Of a stretch of 64,000 nt of DNA, positions 25,371 through 38,800 are shown in pieces. The translations under genes were made by a program, and so were the position numbers. This DNA comes from Hepsetus odoe (taxonomy: Eukaryota > Chordata > Actinopteri > Characiformes > Hepsetidae), in contig CM029372.1 in the NCBI GenBank assembly GCA_017165825.1, positions 7,635,855 to 7,699,854 of the forward strand, given 5' to 3'. The notes beneath the pieces are model-generated. The model saw only the letters and a program-made list of their open reading frames with translations. It was not told where the DNA came from and did no database searches. Each line of letters opens with the position of its first letter. Within the stretch, counting starts at the first letter, position 1.

Positions 25371-25460
25371 AGTGCTCTTGCGAGCAGCCTTGGTGGCCAA
25401 CTGCTTCCTGGGGGCATTTCCACCGGTGGATTTAAGGTCAATCTGCTTAGTTACAACTTC
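25371..25460 (-). pseudogene. Histone H3 N-terminal fragment (pseudogene)
   Basis: Thirty codons read EVVTKQIDLKSTGG, then NAPRKQLATKAARKST, aligning with H3 Met to residue 29. Lys4, Lys9, Lys18, Lys23 and Lys27 are kept; the start Met is Glu, Arg2 and Arg8 are lost, and Lys14 is Asn. The fragment stops exactly where the SINE begins, and no H3 sequence continues on the far side of the SINE. There is no start codon or promoter. The codons resemble replication-independent H3 genes, but H3.3-defining residues are outside the fragment. It may be a truncated processed copy or part of a chimeric retroposon. Confidence 0.85.
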
Positions 25461-26261
25461 GCTTACAGCTGCTTTTCTATCACCAAAAAGATAAAATATG
25501 TAATATGTAAATATGTCATGAAAAGTCTTCATTAAAGACCTCCTCAACATGTTTATTCTTGCTTCTTCCATTAAGTTGCCTAAATCTTATCTAAATCCAA
25601 CCTTAAATCTACTCCTAATCTTAATCTCACTAGGTTTTAAGGCTTAAAAAAAACTCTTCACCATGTCAGGATCATTTCATAACTAGGTTAGCCCTGGTTT
25701 TCCTCAGTCCAGACTTCTAGGGCACACACAGTTCATTCCTATAGGGGTTCCTAGAGCAACTCTGTGCTGGAGTGTGGCATTGCTGCCCCATTAGTCTGAG
25801 ATCAATCTAGGATAAATAAGCACTTGTTACTTGTTAATGATGAAGGTGAAGTCAGTGGCCGTGCCCAGCGGATGTGGGAGGCTGAATGTTTCCTCAGCTC
25901 ACAGAGTGGCTCTTTGTGCTGGACACCAGTAAAAGGCAGGACTGCCTGCCCTCTCTACACAATACCACCCTTCAACCTTCCACTCACTGTTTTTCTTGCA
26001 ATGCTGACAGGTGGGTGAGTTAAAACCTGCGCTTATGACCAATTTCATAAGTCTCTTGCAGGGTTGCAATGATCTTGAACTGATTCTCCTCTTTGAGTCT
26101 GAAATTTACTAAAAGGAAAGAGTTTAGTGTAAACAGAGGGAGATAGCGCAGCATGAAAAATGGGAGTGCAAGTGAGAAGAGCTGCAACATGGGCTAAAAT
26201 CTAACAGTCCCAGAAGCAAAATGAAGTCATGTTTAGCTTTAAGAAATCATTAGTGGTGAAC

Positions 26262-26476
26262 GTGACTATTTGTCATTGTGAAGCATGACACACAATGAAA
26301 CACAGTCTATGCATTTCACCCATTAGCACACGTGCAGCAGGGGCAGCTAAGTGGCCAGAAAGCAGTGATGGGAACAGTGCCTTGCTCAAATCAGGGCAAA
26401 ATACTGGTCTGGGATTTGAACCCACAACATTCTGACCCGAGGGCCTAGTCCCTAACCACCAGGCCACCACTTCCCC
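26262..26476 (-). mobile_element. tRNA-derived SINE, family A
   Basis: Inverted family A copy. The head at 26476 reads TGGGGAAGTGGTGGCCTGGTGG and the tail near 26265 reads TGACTATTTGTCATTG reversed. Diverged from the other copies by scattered substitutions and small deletions. Confidence 0.85.
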
Positions 26477-28455
26477 AGACTGCTGGCCCCTTTAAAGCCC
26501 TAGAAGGCATTTAGGTTCTTCTTGTTGTAAAAACAAGATGCAAGAAAGACTAAACATCCTAGAAGTGCAGCAGGTTGTCACACAAAGATTTTTTGCATAT
26601 GACAGTTATTTATCTGAATACAGCTTGTTCTGTCAGCAGGTAATAGACAAAAAAGGTTTTACATCTGTATCTGGTCTTCACTCTACAAAAGTGCAGCATC
26701 GTGATCTTCTCTTTTCCACTTTCCCCTAATCACCATGTTCCTCCATTCTCTTCACATGAGCTACAGCAAAACAAACCGAGAACCCGATGGCCTGCCAAGG
26801 GCTCAATGTGATACTGGCTAGCAGATGCAACTATATGACATCTGAGCATTCGATTAAGGCCTGTGAGGTTTGGGCTGTTTCACGTGGAGAGCAGGGGATG
26901 ATGGAAGCTGAGCTTTAGAGCTTTTAGGTGATTTTGTCTCCAGATGGAGGCCTCCCGCACCCCTAACCTCTCACCCCTCATCTCCCCCCACTTCCTGCCC
27001 CACACCAGAGTCTTGCAGTATAATCTAATGATGAAACAGCCATGCAGAGGCTCACAGCCTGCCTCAAACAAACAAATTCCTGTGCTAAGTGGAAGATGAA
27101 GCATCAGTATGTAATGCAGTTACAGAATAGAGGTGTTTTCTTTTTAATTTTACCATAATTTCCCAGTTTCCCAGAGCCAAAGCCAGATAATAGAGGTCTT
27201 TGTATAGTGAAGAGATCTTTATGTTCCTGTTGAAATGCAGAACAACATTGTTCAGAACAACATTCGGGCAATTTTCTTTGCTTTGCAGTGAGTGGGAATG
27301 GGTGTGTGTGCGCACACGCATGTGTACACACTCTGTAAACACCATAATGAGTAACTAGAATCATTTGAATGCTACAAATATTGGAAATCCCAGAACACAA
27401 ATGGAAATTCAGAGTTAATATTCACTGGGCATGATGCCCAAAGTTTTCTCAACTGAGCAAATGTTACACATATAAGTGTTTAGTAACTATTCTGAGTTCA
27501 TATTTAATTCATTAAGAAGCAGGGCCCTAGTTGTGTGCTAATTAGTCATGTTATACAACATGAAAAACTATTCAGTGAAGGTAATCTGCTATTGGTTGAA
27601 CAGTAATGGAACTAAATGAAGTAAATACATATGTTAGGGTTTTTTCCAGTAGGAAAAAGTCTTAGGGGATTGTGGAATATCCTCAGATAATGTTTGCCCT
27701 ACATTTGTGTGTGTGTGCGTCTACTCTTGTCCTCAACAGTACTTTGCTGGCGTGCTGTATGGTTCATAGGAAGACCCATATTTATATTTTATTTCTCTGC
27801 GCTGCATCTGCTGCTGCATGGGCCCCTCTGAGGATCTTGGCGAATAGGAGAGTTAAGGGATGCTGAGCTGGTTTTCAGGTTGATTTGAAGCTGGTTGGCT
27901 GAGGCTCCAGGTCAGCAGTAAAGCGAGTCCTGTAGAGAGGAGCAAAAGAGAGCTCAGGGCTCTATAAAACACCAGAGCAGAGTTACACTGCATCCTCTGC
28001 ATGCACAAACTCCACACTAAAGCAAGCAGCTGCCTTAAATAACTTCAGCACTCAAACACAAGCTGGCACAGTCTCTGTACACATTTAAAACTTCTTAATT
28101 GCTCTTAAGAAAGGGGGCCTCGTTATTCCAGCCTATTAATAGTTTACAGGTGAGAACCACTATGGGAGAAGCACCCCTGTTCATGTCAAAGTTCAATCAA
28201 GTGGTTGTTCCAACTGATATGAAGTCTCAGGTTTTCATTGACAGCAGTAATGAAGGAATTTTCTGGTTTTATATTGATTTTGAAATAAGCAGAAAAAATG
28301 TGTTAAATGTGAAAATCTATTGGGAGTGCAGAGGTCTAGATTTTCAGATGATTGTACACTTGTGTTTATAAGTAGAGGAGATTTGTGCCCTCTAGATCTG
28401 TAGATGTTTTACCTACTTTTAACTAAATCTTTATAAAAAAAAAAATCCTTCACTT

Positions 28456-28545
28456 TCTCTAACGCTTACTCTAACCCTGGTACTAAATCTAACCCTGGTT
28501 CAAATGTTAACCTTTGTACTGATCCTAACTCTAACCTTAGCTTTA
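28456..28545. repeat. Degenerate telomere-like TAACCC/TAACCT repeat
   Basis: Irregular CTAACCCT, CTAACTCT and CTAACCTT units. Similar CTAATCC-type debris lies at 25575-25625 and 31750-31780. It looks like old interstitial telomere-like minisatellite. Confidence 0.5.
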
Positions 28546-28679
28546 ATTGTGTAATTAATATGATTATCTGAAATTTGGATGAAGATGATTTCTTGTTGTG
28601 TGTACAGTCTCTGCTTTGCAGAAAAATACCTACTTTACTTTTCTGATAACACTTTACTATAGGGTAGCTTTTATAGAAG

Positions 28680-29030
28680 CTTCTACAGCCTCTGCATATT
28701 CCTCCTTCAAACCCACCACCTGCGTTTCCTCTTTCAACACAGCCATATCTCCTCTTTAGTCTTCCTCTTTTCCTCTTGCCTGGCAGCTCAAATCTCAACA
28801 TTGTTCTCCTGCTCTAATCCTCGTCTCTCTGTACGTGTCCAAACCAATGCAAATCTCAGCATCTTCATCTCTGCCACCTCCAGCTCCATTGCCTCCATTG
28901 CGTCTCTTTGTCAGCACCATTGTCTCCAACATGTATAGCATTGCTCGTCTCACTACCGTCCTGTAAACATTTCCTTTCACTCTTGCTGGTATCTGTCACA
29001 GATCAATCCTACCACTCTTCTCCACTCAGG
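28680..29030 (-). mobile_element. LINE 3' fragment, same family as 7790-8097
   Basis: The - frame reads KGNVYRTVVRRAMLYMLET, then VLTKRRNGG, and next to it LPGKRKRGRLKRRYG, the signature order of the reverse-transcriptase C-terminal region of this LINE. Frameshifts and stops are present. Confidence 0.75.
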
Positions 29031-29270
29031 TTACTTACTTTTAACAGTGTTTAAAAGTACTGAAGGTTTAATTTGTTTTTTTTTGTTTGTGTTTTTTTTT
29101 TTGCGCTTTACTCTTAGGAACTCACATGTAAACCTAAACATTGGTTCACCACATTTCTACAGATCAACATACTACACTACTCTCACATTAGTTACTTAAA
29201 ATAGTAACAAATTTGGGAGCTTCATAAGCTTGTCTTGTTTTTAATTATCATTAGTTTTTGAAGGGGTTGA

Positions 29271-29622
29271 ATGGTGGTGCAGCGCTTCACAATGTCACCC
29301 TCACAGTGAGAAGGTTTTTCTTTGTGCAGTGGTCTAGGTCCTTGTCTGGTTGTCCTTGTCTGTTGGTCTGTGTTGCATATTCTCTTTGTGCCTGCATGGG
29401 TTTCCTTGTGTTGCGGCTTTCTCCCACAGTTCATAGACATGCTGGTGGACTGGAGATGCTCAATTGCCCTTTAGTGTAACACTGTGTATGAGTGCATTTG
29501 TTTATGTGTCTGCCCTATGATGGACTGTCCATGGATTTTTTTCTGCCCTATAAGTGCTGGGATAAGCTTCAACACTCCTAGTGACCCTGATGAGGATAAG
29601 CAGTTTGGATAATGGATGGATT
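29271..29622 (+). mobile_element. DANA/V-SINE-like SINE (family B)
   Basis: Starts ATGGTGGTGCAGCGCTTCAC. It contains CTCACAGTGAGAAGG, TTCTTTGTGCAGTGG, CATAGACATGCTGGTGGACT and the tail TGACCCTGATGAGGATAAGC ending in AATGGATGGATT. Diverged but full length. Confidence 0.75.
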
Positions 29623-31810
29623 AGCTTTCAGCTTTGTGGGAGAGCGTGCTTAAATACTGCATCTAGCTGAGACTGTATTGTTATCCAAGGAACATACAGT
29701 AAATGTTGTCTGTACATAGAGTGGCACCAGTTAATTGGTAGTGTCTTATGTGTCTTATAATTATGACCAGCGCTCTCTCTACTTCTCTCTATCTCTCTCA
29801 CTGTCTCTCTATGCCATGGCGTCACTAAACAACCAGGGGAACAAATCACCAACATAACCACTATTTATAGACATAGGTCCATAATTTTGCATCTTCAGTT
29901 ACACAAGAGAACGATTTGTGCAAAAAACTAAGTGGTCAGTGGCCATGAAGGACTCTCAAAGAAACTTGTTTTCCTTAGTTTTCTTCATAATACCGTGAAG
30001 TTTCCACTCAAATACAAATTAGTATATTTACAAAGGAGAGAGGCTGTAAGGTGCATAGCCAGTATGTCAGCAATTGCTGACATTTTCACCATGCTGAGAG
30101 ATTTGTTTGGCTGTGTTTACTATATCTGGTGACATTTGCCAGAATTTGACAGCTAGTGTAGTGCATGTGGTACAGTGTGATCTTTCACTCCATATACTGT
30201 AATATCATTACAAAGTTTATATGTTCATTATACCTATAGTGTGTGTATATGATGAACTAGATATATACTATAGTCAAATGTTATTAGATATTCTATAGAC
30301 CAGTCATTTTGCTCCAAAATCTCAATAGAGAATATGGAAAAGCATAAGATATTATATTTTTGTGGTTGGCTGATTGGCTTTTATTCATGGAGAGTGAGAG
30401 GGTACATTTGCATCATATGCAAACACGCTGCCATATGTTTGGTTCGAACTTGTTAGCACAGTCAGCACAACCTCTACAGGGCATTTTACCGAACATTTTA
30501 GTGTTTATTTTTAGCTATAGAATTGCATAAACATTCAAATAAATGTTAAATAAAGCAAATCAATCTTTGGCACAGGAAACTTTTTTTATGTTGTTTATTT
30601 TATCATCAGCAACATCAACAATTGTGCAGTAAAATGTGCCGAATTGTGTTCTTTGTAAAGGACAGTCACTTAGAAAACCAACCAAACGTATCATTTGACT
30701 TTTGCACACAACTGTATGCTCTCATAACAGACTTAACAATTCCACATTCAGCTGAAATGCCTTCTGAGCTATTCAAGTACTCTCAGTGATTGGGTTCGAA
30801 ATATCTGGACTCCACTCAAGTTGTTAGTTGATTGTTTCAGCCTGGCTCAAAAGCCCAGACTTCAGAAACAATCCTGACTCTTCATGGGCTCTGACTCACT
30901 CTCTGAGCCAGATCAGAAGAACAGAAAGAGCTCCAAATGGCTGGCTGCTTCCTGAAGCTGTACTTGTTCCCCCTTCTGTACATGTGTTCCTGGGTTGGGC
31001 CCTAAAATGGGGAAGATTCATTCATAGAGGACACAGAAATACACTCTGTTTCCTATGAATGCTATAAATACAGGCTGGACTAGTCCTCCAATCATAGCCA
31101 TCTGGTCCATCCGGAGCAAAATGACATGCACACGATTAGTCACTCTTGCCCAGGATGTGGTAAGCAAAAAATGTAGTGTCCACTGAACACACATCTCCTC
31201 TGATGTGTGAGAAAGGCATATATTGTCATACGATTGAGAGAGAATTTCCCACTTCAGATTCTAATGTTGTGTCTGGAACCAGACGCAGACATGCAAAAGA
31301 GAACAAGAATGAGCGGGCGTGGGTCAGTCCCTGTATACATAAAAAAGAAACAAATCAGACCTTTTTTAAAAACACAGTCACAAAGACTGCCTTGTTATTT
31401 GTGTTAGCCATCATATTGATCTTACATAACCTTTTTCTTTCTCCAATATACACAAACTCTCCAAAACAGCCTGGCTTCCAGGCCTAATGGACTTTCTTCA
31501 TGTTTTTACCAAACCTGGACTGATTTGATCCTACTGGACAATTCTGAAGCCCATTTTTTGAGTCTGTCATGATTTGCCTACTGCACAAAGCAGCCTTACA
31601 CTCTAATTTCGCATGGAATAGTCCAGACCTTAAATGAAGCCGTGAATGCTATTATCAAAGCAAAATGACTTTATCACTCTCAAAATGCATTTATTATTAG
31701 GTAAATATGCTTTTTCTGAGTACGGCACGGGTATTAGCAGTTGCATTCAGTCCTAATCCTGATCCTAAAACCTAATCAAGTTTGTCAGAAAGTCTTCTTT
31801 GCAGGATGAT

Positions 31811-32043
31811 GAAGAAAATTCATTGTAAAACACAGCACAGCACACAGTGAGACACAATACAAACTCTGCATTTTAACCATACACACCATGCAGCAGGGGC
31901 AGTTATTTAAAGCACCTGGGGAGCAGTGAAGGGGCTCGTGCCCTGCTCAAGGGTACCTCAGGGCAACCTAATGGTCTGGGATTCAAACCCACAGCATTCT
32001 GATCCTGGGGCCTAGTCCCTAAACTCTAGGCCACCACTGCCCC
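31811..32043 (-). mobile_element. tRNA-derived SINE, family A
   Basis: Inverted copy with head GGGGCAGTGGTGGCCTAGAG at 32043, the CTTGAGCAGGGCACGAGCCC body and a degenerate tail near 31815. Confidence 0.85.
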
Positions 32044-34065
32044 TTATGATTCCCTAAAAAACCTATAAATGGAATAAGAACTAGGGGTGAAGAACCTTTA
32101 TGTAGCACAGATGATCATATAAGATCACTGAAACTGATGAAGAGTCTTTTATATGAATGCTTTTGAAACTGGTAAAAGATTTGTTATGCTCACACATCTC
32201 GTGCTCCACCCAAAAATATGTTTTTTCAAAGCAACTGTTGGGCAGGCTTTACAGAACGTTAGTAAAAAACCAGACTCAACTTAATGAACATAAGCTTAGT
32301 TTAAGGTTCGTTCATAACTGTGTTTCTAGTTTGAAATATGGGTTATCACAGCCATTCAAACTTAGCAGAAATAAGAGCTTTACCACCATGCTAATGTTAT
32401 CTTACTTGCATTAGGGAATAATTCGCCAGTTGATGCCAACAGTGCGACCTGAGGAATGCATTCAAAATATCATTTGTCCATATTTCAAGTCAAGTGTCCA
32501 TATTTGGACAAAAATTTACATTCACATTTACATTTATGGTATTTGGATGTATAGTACCGTACTGCATTAGATTCTATTAGATTCTTCAGTGTTCTGTAAA
32601 GTTTGTCCAACCTCACAACAGCTGCACCAAAAGAAAAGTGTGAATAGGTTGAGCAATTTGCTAACAACAGCCAGTAAATTAACTGAAAATTAAGTGCACA
32701 AGCTGAACAGTAACAAGCAGCTGAATGTCAAACTATTATACCTTTGGTATAATACTACTTGCTTTATTGTGGGCTTGTGTTCATACTGACTATTTGGCAT
32801 CAACATGAAGCCATTTATTTACACTTTCTGGGTTGAAACTGATGAATGTCGTCTTCATGACACGTAATAATTCTTCAATAAATCTGAATAATAATGTTTG
32901 TTAGTAAGCCCATTAAAGGTTTATGTAGATGTCATGAAGTCTTGACATCTACCCAAAAGTAAAGCGTTTCCATGCATTTTAATTTGGTTCACTTGTTTTC
33001 TTTTCCTTAAGTTTCATTATTATTATTATTTTTTTTTACAAATACAATGATGATTATTGTGTGTCATGAAAATGTCCACATGCAACACAACAATTGCTAT
33101 ATTGCCTTACCATTACTTCAGCAATAGCACACCAAAATGTGTGTTAATGCAGTGTTTGATACATGACGTCCAGGAAAGGTCTAAGGTCCTTGAACACATG
33201 TGTCCTATTTAAAACCACCTTGGAGGTTAATTGTGCTCCAGCAACACTGACTCTGCTGAGAGGAGCCATTGTGTTTCTCACACTCAGGGTATACTCAGTT
33301 CAATCAGGTAGCTGCTGCTGCTGGCACTGTAACAAACTCAGACCCAGCAGGCAGAAATATTTGGCTTCGGCCATTTTCACATTTTACACTCCAAGCCATG
33401 AGGATAATGAAGCTGGCTCTGATTCTTTCACTTAACCTAATAATCTTGCTCTTTTCTCTTTCACACACATAAACACACACACTGCTCTGTAGCTGGCAGC
33501 TCCCTTATGTTTGGCAGGCCACATTCTGACCACTGCCACGTTCCAGATTATTCCATTAAAATCAATGCCCCATACGCCAGACAGATGTGTGGGCTTTGCG
33601 TGACTATCCTTACAACTTGGTCAGGCATAAGTGAACTCTCGCTAACTATCATGATCAATAATATGTTGAGCATAAAGTAGGCAAAAACTGATGGGCAGTA
33701 TGGCAACAGATCCCTGACTTTGTTAGGCAGTCTGCTCAATTGCCTTTTCCACTTTAAATGCTAACTCTCTTGGCTGTTTTGTGTTCAGAATCACATTGGC
33801 AGGCAGAACACTGGTGTTCCCTCTTACCTGCTTAAATTGTTATTATGGGCCACCTTTTTTTTTTATTGTGCATTGTTATGTGTTGCATTGTAAACATAAA
33901 AAGTATGTCTCTGTAACACCACACAACTTTTTCAAACTTTTGCATATGACAAAATGACATAATGGCTCTGTAGGGACAAGTTTGACATTACAAGTCCCCT
34001 GGACTTTCAGGAAGTCTAAGGTTCTTCAAGACATTTCCTACGGTTTAGTAACAAATTGAGGGTTT

Positions 34066-34235
34066 CCAGCAGTGGCCTAGTGGTTAGGGAGTTGGCCCCC
34101 GAATCAGCTCATGGGTTTGAATGGGTCATGGGTACCCTTGAGCAAGGTACCGTCCCCATCACTGCTCCCTGGGCCCTTTAATTAGCTGCCAACTGCTGCA
34201 CGGTGTGTATGGGTGAAAATCAGAGATTGAATTTA
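34066..34235 (+). mobile_element. tRNA-derived SINE, family A, 3' truncated
   Basis: The head AGCAGTGGCCTAGTGGTTAG and body CCCTTGAGCAAGGTACCGTC match family A. There is an internal deletion around the B box, and the copy ends near GTGTATGGGTGAAAATCAG without the usual tail. Confidence 0.8.
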
Positions 34236-35701
34236 ATTTTGAATCTTAATTTTATTCACATATGAAAGATAACATCTATACGATTATTGTAATATGACAT
34301 GCCTATAATATTTGAAAAGAAAAATGAAGACAAACCCAAGGGATGAATGCGAGCAGTCACATAGAGACAAATCTACATGGCCTTAAGTCCAAGGTTTAGG
34401 CATATAGAAGACCTTTCAAGGTTTTCAAAGCTAAAAAGGGACCATGGAAAAGCTGCAGCATATTGGCATGATCTTCAAAGTGCGCATGATCTACGTGAAT
34501 GATCTTCATAGAAATCCAGTGTTCTCTGCTAAGCCATGAACACTAACTGTGTGACTGGCTTTTGGAACCCAGCTAAATGCCTGCAGTGACTGGGTTATGC
34601 TTTAAACATTTTATCTTATGGCTTTGTTCATGGATGAGAGGGACAGAGAGAGGGAAATGCATGAGTTCACTTCAATCACAACAGGCTGATAAAATGCTGC
34701 CGTTAACATTATTTATATGCACATTTAAGAGCTGCACTCTGGAGTCACTTTTTCCCCCCACCTCAAAATACAATGCTCAGAGTTTAAAAAAAAAAAAAAA
34801 AAAAAGCTCTTCTTGTTTTCCATGTTGGAATTTTGCTGAAGATGAAACCGTGTAGATGAGAAGAGTCTGCATCTGAGCCAGCTGATGCACAGAAGCTCAT
34901 AGGCATCTTCACCACCTCAAAAAGCACCATGGAAATGTTTTAATAAGAATTTTATTTTTCAGTTTGAATGTTTATCTTCACTACACTTTGGACATTTTCT
35001 TCTTTTAGTTGATCATTTAAAAAGTCTGAGATTGCAATAGCCTTATTCCATTTGATGAAATAAAGCCTGATAACAGCTGCTTCTTACGACATATTCCGAA
35101 GCCTTTTCGGAACATATTCTGACCACTTAGTCCATGTTAAACAGCACTTAGGGGCTTTCCAAAGAGTCATGAAGCATTGCATACAGCCTTCAAGTCCACA
35201 GAGAGTATGGGTGGTTGTGAAATGTCTGTCCAGTCTATATAGCTTGGCTCAGGCCCTGAAAACCCCTGTCTGTAAGGTTTAGTCTTAGAGTGGAAGCGAT
35301 GGGAAATAACCTACTTCCTGAGTGTGTTGTATTGGTGCAGGGAAAGAGAGGGGTTCTGTGCTTGGCAGGTGGCTGAATTAGCATAGAGTCAGCAATCTCC
35401 CAACCAAAGCCTGGGAAATCCTGCAGCAGTGCTGGCAGCCAAGGGCTCTCATAGCACTCTGACTGATGGCTTAAAGAGAGAATCCTCAAAGCATTTTATG
35501 CAACCTTTCCAATTTTCCTTTTGTTTGCAGCTGTGTAAGATTAAATCAGTCTTTTCAACGATTTCATCCACAGTGTATCTTTTAAATTGCCTAATGTCTA
35601 AGAGCTAATTGCTTAAGAGGCTGTTTTAACAGAATTACATGAAGGTCAAAAGTGCCACATAAGTCATGCTTTTTCTCCATTTACTTTTTTTCTGCTTGCA
35701 G

Positions 35702-35865
35702 TTTCCTACTTTGGGGATGGTTACTGTCACATAGATGCAGTGCAAGATCTTCTAAGCTTTCATCTGTCGCTCCAGTTTAAGACCACCAGGCGCAGTGGAC
35801 TCCTCCTCCTCGCTGCCGGAAACCATGATTACTTGTCACTGGAGCTCGCCAATGGCAGGTTACAG
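35702..35865 (+). CDS. cspg4: cspg4 exon 2: start of mature protein, first laminin-G domain
   Basis: The acceptor is a pyrimidine-rich tract ending TTGCAG and the donor is CAG/gtaaaa. The exon is 164 bp, entering in phase 1 and leaving in phase 0. It encodes SYFGDGYCHIDAV, then LSLQFKTTRRSGLLLLAAG, and ends NGRLQ. This matches the mammalian NG2 start just after the signal peptide (ASFFGE..., LQLQFSTSQPEALLLLAAG..., SGRLQ). The first codon is completed by one base from exon 1; if that base is G the residue is Val. The exon is too short for ORF callers because it lacks its own ATG. Confidence 0.95.
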
Positions 35866-38800
35866 GTAAAAACCCTTTTATGGCTGACTTATAGAGGGTA
35901 AAAATATTGTTAACATAATACACAACACCTAGTTATGTTTAGCTTTTCTGTGAAATTCCCTGGATTTCATGGCATCAGCTATGCTCTTACATACGGGCAG
36001 GCAAACCTTGGCCAGTGGACACACATATCGTCAAACAGAAATTTCCTACCGGTAGTATGAACAATATGAATTAAAAAAAAGGTAGTATTTACTGCTACGC
36101 AACCACTGTTTTCAGTTACTAACACTGATAATCAGTGGTCTACTGCCATAGTCATCTCTGCCATAAAACATTTTTAACCACCCTACTGCCTCTCTTTTAT
36201 ATGTATTTCCCTTGACATCTGACCTCCATGTCAGGCTGGTATACAACTCACTGCCCTCTCACTTGAGCATGAGATCATATCTATGCATGTCAGACCTGAC
36301 ATGTTCAATGGGAAATATGTTGTAAAAAAATTACCAAAAACTAATATACTAAGAATTAGAAGGCGTACCTATAATAAAACTAAATGAAAATAAATATAAT
36401 ATAAAATAATATATTTTTTGCTAGGCATCTAATCCACTAATACACAAGGAGGTGTAAAACCTTAAATATGCTCTGAAAGTATTATAGCATGTATTGTTCT
36501 GTTATTTATACATGTGTTACATTTGCATCTACCATCATTGTGTTAAATGTATTTTAATGTTTTATGCACTTTATTAACAGTATTTATTTTATTCATTAAT
36601 TTTGGTCACATCTGTGGGTCTGGAGTGTTGGACCTGTGTTGATTGGCATGATGTTAAAATATTGTGCCTCCAATGCTAATGAGAATCCAAATATTCATCA
36701 TGCCTCTCATATCCACAGTAATTTGGTTCGTAGTCAACCTGACTGATGTTCTGATGAGTCAGATGTATTTTCAGCTGCTTTATGTTTAATCAAGCTATAA
36801 TTCACTTCTCTGCTCATCACATATGGAAAACATCTTCTCTGGAGCTGGAGTGAGTTACTGACCTGAGTTGATATCATTCAGCCCCTGAGGAAAATGTTTG
36901 GTCTCACAGCAGGCATAGATTGTATAGATATACTGCAGCGATGAAAAGGCAGGAATTATGTCACAATATGTGCTTGCACAAAACAATTTCATTACTCATC
37001 GTACTGTGAGATGCTTCATTAAAAAAGGCATTTTCCAACTACATTTTCATTTGATTGAATTCAGAATACATTGTGAACAACATCGGTATCTGCCCTGCAT
37101 GTAATTTTAAAATGAGAATTTTGACATTTTAATCTCATAATTGATTGCTTAACAGAGTGTGATGGGAAAGAAAGTGAGGAGAGATTCAAGTACTGTTGAA
37201 CTAATATATATATGTTTGAAAAACATTACTTTAAAACTAAAGCATTCAACCATTAATGATGCATTTTTGTTTTATTTGTTTTCACAGGCAAGAATGGACA
37301 TGGGATCAGGTGAAGTAGTTTTGTCCTCCTCTGCAGGCGTGCAGCTGAATAATCTACTGGACCATCAAGTTTCTCTGACATTGAAAGCAAACAAACTTAG
37401 CATGACGGTGGACAATCTTTTTACCACCTTCACTGAAGTGCAAGAAGGGGAGGACCTCAATATTGATAGGGGTGTGTTTCTTGGAGGTGTGATAGAACAG
37501 GACGTCGAACACCTCAGCACTGCTCTCCCCTACCTTCGCGGCTGCATGAGCGATGTTAGGTTTGAGTCCCAGCAGTTTGATATTTTGTCCTCAGAGAGAA
37601 TCATCTGCCAGGATACTATGGAAGGTTGCAGCAATGAGTTTGAAGCAAGAGATGGGGAGGCAATTAGTTTTATCAGTCCAGAATCCTTTGTGTCCTTTCC
37701 AACCTGGACTAGGGCCAACACTGGCTCCCGCCACATGGAGTTGCTGATGAAAACTACACTTGAAGATGCACTGCTTCTCTTCCACCCAGGCCACCAGTCT
37801 GACTTCATTGCCCTAGGAATGACAGGAGGTCACCTAAGAGGTGTGGTAGATCTGGGCAGTGGGATGGTGGTCCTCAACAACCTCAAAGTGCAAATGGATG
37901 ACGATCAGTGGCACAGGATAAAAATGCACATCGAGCCCGACTCCTTTGAGATTATTGTGGATAGTGAATCTGTCTCACTCCCTCTGAATGGATCAGAGAA
38001 ATTAGACCTTGTAGGAAATCTTTACTTTGGAGGCATCAAGGGGAAAATGAAAGAAGTATTCCGTGATGACTTCCTGTCTCGTATGGAAGAGGAGATCACA
38101 TCTGAGTCCTTCATTGGTTGCTTAGGAGAAATCAAGGTGAACCAGAAAGACAGAAATCTGCAGGATGCTTTGATAACTAAAGATGTTAGTGTTAAATGTG
38201 AGGGAGAAGAATATGAAGATATATACTCTACCGATTATGATTCAGAGACAACCACAACTACAGCCCCGGTACGGATCAGATATGCAGGTGGTACTGATGA
38301 AAGACACTGTCTTCCAGATGAGGACACGCCAGAGATGTTTCTGAATGTCACCAAACTTTTGGATGTAACCCCTCTGCTGGTTCCTGAGGGTGGGGAAACA
38401 TTTATTGATATAACTAACCTCAACCCAGCATTCAGTCTAAATGCTGCTGGTGTAAGACAGTCTCAGATCATCTTTGCCCTTCAAATGGATCCTTGGTATG
38501 GGCTTGTGGATATGAATATCAACACTAGGCGCACAAGGAAGTTCACTCTCCTGGATGTGGTGAATAAAAAGATTAAGTACCTACATGATGGCAATGAAAG
38601 GCACAATGATCAGATCCAGCTTGAGGTGTCTGCACATGGTGCCAGTCTACCAGAGTGTTTGAAAACTCCTCACATGTATGTGCTTCCAGTTGAAATCCTC
38701 CCAGTCAATGATATCCCCCAGCTTAGTGGAGGAGACATTTCAGTCACAGCTAATGGACGCACTCGCTTAGGCCCTAACCTGATTAAAATTGTTGATTCAG

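Noticed and set aside
27672..27866. 64-residue hydrophobic open frame as cspg4 exon 1 or a small membrane protein
   Set aside because: No family resemblance and no donor in the needed phase after a plausible signal sequence; likely chance.
33311..33323. CTGCTGCTGCTGG as start of a signal peptide or trinucleotide expansion
   Set aside because: Only a few units, and the surrounding frame has no hydrophobic leader or suitable donor.
37159..37287. ATG-started N-terminal extension of the large open frame
   Set aside because: A good acceptor at 37287 lies in frame, and exon 2 joins there with family-matching sequence; the upstream 43 residues resemble nothing and are intronic.
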